This document shows positions 12,419 to 14,437 of a stretch of DNA of 14,437 nt, one piece after another (position 1 is the stretch's first letter; the number at the start of each line of letters is the position of its first letter). The notes under the pieces were generated by a model. That model saw nothing but the letters and a program-made list of their open reading frames with translations, had not been told where the DNA came from and did no database searches. The position numbers and the translations under genes were made by a program. The stretch comes from Sphingomonadaceae bacterium (GTDB lineage Bacteria > Pseudomonadota > Alphaproteobacteria > Sphingomonadales > Sphingomonadaceae): the NCBI GenBank assembly GCA_020446665.1, contig JAGREF010000004.1, positions 1 to 14,437 of the forward strand, given 5' to 3'.

Positions 12419-14437
12419 TCAATATATCCCGCCTTGTTCCTCGACAAAGTCAGCGGGCGGTTCTTCCCGTTCGACTTGTTGCGCGGCACCAGCGCCCTGA
12501 CGGCCCTTGCGGATCAGTTCCAGGATTTCCGCACGCTTGGCAGCGATCTCGTCTCGCCGTGTCTGGCGGGGCGGTTCGGAATCCGGCTTGAACGCTTCCC
12601 AGATGATTGCGGAATCCGGGCTATCCCCCGGCATACCGTCGAACACGCGCTTGCCGGTACGGCGGTCCACGCGGACCATGCGCACACCTGGCGGGGCCAC
12701 GAGCGGATAATCATCCCAGCGATCCCGCGTCTTGGTGACGAATTCCTTGAAAACCGGCGCGGTGACTGTGCCACCCTGGGCATAACCGCCCATATTCTTG
12801 GGACGGTCAAAACCAATATACAGCCCGGCAACAAATTGCTGGGTCCCGCCGACGAACCATGTTTCCTTGGGGCCGGTGGTTGTGCCTGTCTTGCCGAATA
12901 GCGGCAGGCCGGAACCGCGCAGGACCTTGGCCGTACCGCGCAGGATTACTCCGGTCAGCATATTCATCACCTGGAAGGAAGTGCGTGCATCCATGGCCTG
13001 TTTGCCTGATGGCGCAAGGCGCGGCATGGGCTGGCCATCCCATTCGGGCATGTTGCAGCCGGTGCAGGCCCGCTTGTCTGCGCGCCAGATGACCTTGCCC
13101 CGGCGATCCTGGACATAGTCAATCAGCGTCGGCTCATGCAGCCGACCGTGATCCGCCAGTGCGGAATAGGCATTGACCAGCCGCAATACGGTCGTCTCTT
13201 CCGAGCCCAGAGTGGTTGCGGCATAGGGGTCCGGATCATCGCTGATATTCATCGCCTTGATGGTGTTGACGACATTATCCATCCCGGCCTGCATCCCGAC
13301 CTGAACGGTCATGATATTCTGCGATTGTTCCAACCCGTAACGCAGCGGGAATTCGCCGCCACGGCCCCCGCGGATACATTTCTCGCCCAGCCGCGCACCC
13401 TGATAGTAACAATAGCGGCTGTTATCGACGAGCGTAGATGGGGTCATGCCGTTATCCAGACCAGCCGCATAGACGAAGGGCTTGATCGTGGAGCCGGGCT
13501 GCCGCTCAGCCTGTGTCGCGCGGTTGAAGGCACCCAGGCGCGAGTCAAACCCGCCTTGCATTGCCAGCACCCGGCCAGTCTGAGGGTCCTGCACCACCAT
13601 CCCACCTGACACGGTAGGGACCGTGCGCACTGCCCAGCCATTGCCAGAGGGTGCAACTGCCGTAACGTCGCCAACCTTGAGCGCATTGGGCAGGCCTGTC
13701 AGCGGCCCTTCCGTGCCATCCGCAAACCCGACAGTCGCGCTAGAGCCGCTGCGCGAGAGGACCACGCCAACGCGCCAGTTCTTGTAATTGATCCCCAGAT
13801 AAGACGAAGCCAGCTGGCTCTTCATGTCCCCCTTGGCCGGATCAATCGTGGCCAGCGGGCCGCCCCAGCCCCGGCCGCCGTGATACCGCAACAGACCGTT
13901 GCGCAAGGCATCGCGGGCGACATCCTGCAATTCCGGATCCAGCGAAGTCCGCACCCACAGACCGCCAGCATAGACGCTGTTCGGGCTGTCTTCCGCGGTT
14001 TCGCCAAATTCACCGATCAGCTGGCGTCTTACTTCTTCGAAGAAATAGCCCGCATCTGCCGAGCTGAAATTGCGGCTGCTGCTGTTCACGATCCCCAGCG
14101 GGCGCGCCTTGGCTTCGCTGGCGGCGGCGGCAGTGATGAAACCATTATCGGCCATCTGGTCCAGCACCCAGTTGCGCCGTTCCAGTGCCCGGCCAAAATT
14201 CTTTTCCCGGCTATAGACTTCCGGTGCCTTGGGCAGGATCGAAAGATAGGCGGCTTCATGCAGCTCCAGATCGCCCACATCCTTGTCGAAATAAGCGCGC
14301 GATGCAGCCTGCACCCCATAGGAGCGGCGGCCCAGCGGAATTTCATTGAGATAGAGTTCGAGAATCTGCTCCTTGCTCAGCACCCCTTCTATGCGGCGCG
14401 CGAGGACCATTTCCTTGAGCTTGCGGGTGATCGAATA
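12419..14437 (-). CDS. mrcA: Class A penicillin-binding protein 1A (partial, N-terminus beyond window)
   Basis: This is a bifunctional peptidoglycan glycosyltransferase/transpeptidase anchored in the inner membrane. The frame is open to the window edge; the N-terminal anchor and first half of the glycosyltransferase domain are missing. The visible part starts with the end of the GT51 domain (ELYLNEIPLG, GVQAASRAYF). A linker and OB-like insert follow, then the transpeptidase domain with SxxK as STIK (Ser codon 13490-13492), SxN as SQN (Ser codon 13322-13324) and KTG (Lys codon 12890-12892). All catalytic motifs are intact. Four cysteines occur as two pairs around the transpeptidase core: CYYQGARLGEKC and CTGC. 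The C-terminal tail is charged and ends in GGIY. The peroxiredoxin gene follows 37 bp downstream, with prfB after it. Confidence 0.95.
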   Translation of the reverse strand, partial: YSITRKLKEMVLARRIEGVLSKEQILELYLNEIPLGRRSYGVQAASRAYFDKDVGDLELHEAAYLSILPKAPEVYSREKNFGRALERRNWVLDQMADNGFITAAAASEAKARPLGIVNSSSRNFSSADAGYFFEEVRRQLIGEFGETAEDSPNSVYAGGLWVRTSLDPELQDVARDALRNGLLRYHGGRGWGGPLATIDPAKGDMKSQLASSYLGINYKNWRVGVVLSRSGSSATVGFADGTEGPLTGLPNALKVGDVTAVAPSGNGWAVRTVPTVSGGMVVQDPQTGRVLAMQGGFDSRLGAFNRATQAERQPGSTIKPFVYAAGLDNGMTPSTLVDNSRYCYYQGARLGEKCIRGGRGGEFPLRYGLEQSQNIMTVQVGMQAGMDNVVNTIKAMNISDDPDPYAATTLGSEETTVLRLVNAYSALADHGRLHEPTLIDYVQDRRGKVIWRADKRACTGCNMPEWDGQPMPRLAPSGKQAMDARTSFQVMNMLTGVILRGTAKVLRGSGLPLFGKTGTTTGPKETWFVGGTQQFVAGLYIGFDRPKNMGGYAQGGTVTAPVFKEFVTKTRDRWDDYPLVAPPGVRMVRVDRRTGKRVFDGMPGDSPDSAIIWEAFKPDSEPPRQTRRDEIAAKRAEILELIRKGRQGAGAAQQVEREEPPADFVEEQGGIY

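Overview
The window is a piece of an alphaproteobacterial chromosome, most likely Sphingomonadales and probably near Erythrobacteraceae or Sphingomonadaceae. That placement is inferred from the alphaproteobacterial look of NuoA/NuoB, from RF2 with an SPY anticodon-like tripeptide, from the PBP1A-peroxiredoxin-RF2 neighbourhood, and from moderately high GC with dense antisense shadow frames. No database search was possible. No integrase, transposase, CRISPR array, tRNA or rRNA was seen. Gene density is high and no gene-free stretch exceeds 300 bases.

Left part (1-5837). The start of a respiratory complex I operon (nuoA, then nuoB, cut by the window edge) reads leftward. Diverging from it is an acetyl-CoA acetyltransferase-type thiolase. 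This converges on an exported SH3-domain protein, which itself diverges from a D-2-hydroxyacid dehydrogenase of the glyoxylate/hydroxypyruvate reductase type. Next, in the same direction, come an ammonium channel gene (amtB, without a linked glnK in view) and a small Cys-rich YkgJ-type protein.

Middle (5838-6526). A small cupin gene ends the rightward block. It converges on the long leftward block across a 188-bp spacer that carries an imperfect 100-bp palindromic element with perfect 14-bp termini, typical of a dispersed intergenic repeat.

Right part (6527-14437). Seven genes read leftward. In transcription order they are mrcA (class A PBP, start beyond the window), an exported peroxiredoxin, prfB, a beta-barrel outer-membrane protein, an exported caspase-like (C14) protein, a lipoprotein-type SAM methyltransferase, and a nitronate-monooxygenase-family flavoprotein. 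prfB, the barrel and the caspase are tightly packed: a 4-bp overlap, then a 5-bp gap. A hairpin sits on the caspase stop codon and may separate the last two genes.

Most genes are housekeeping. The least explained part is the envelope cluster downstream of prfB (barrel, exported caspase-fold hydrolase, lipoprotein methyltransferase). The sequence supports co-transcription and export of these products, but not a defined function.
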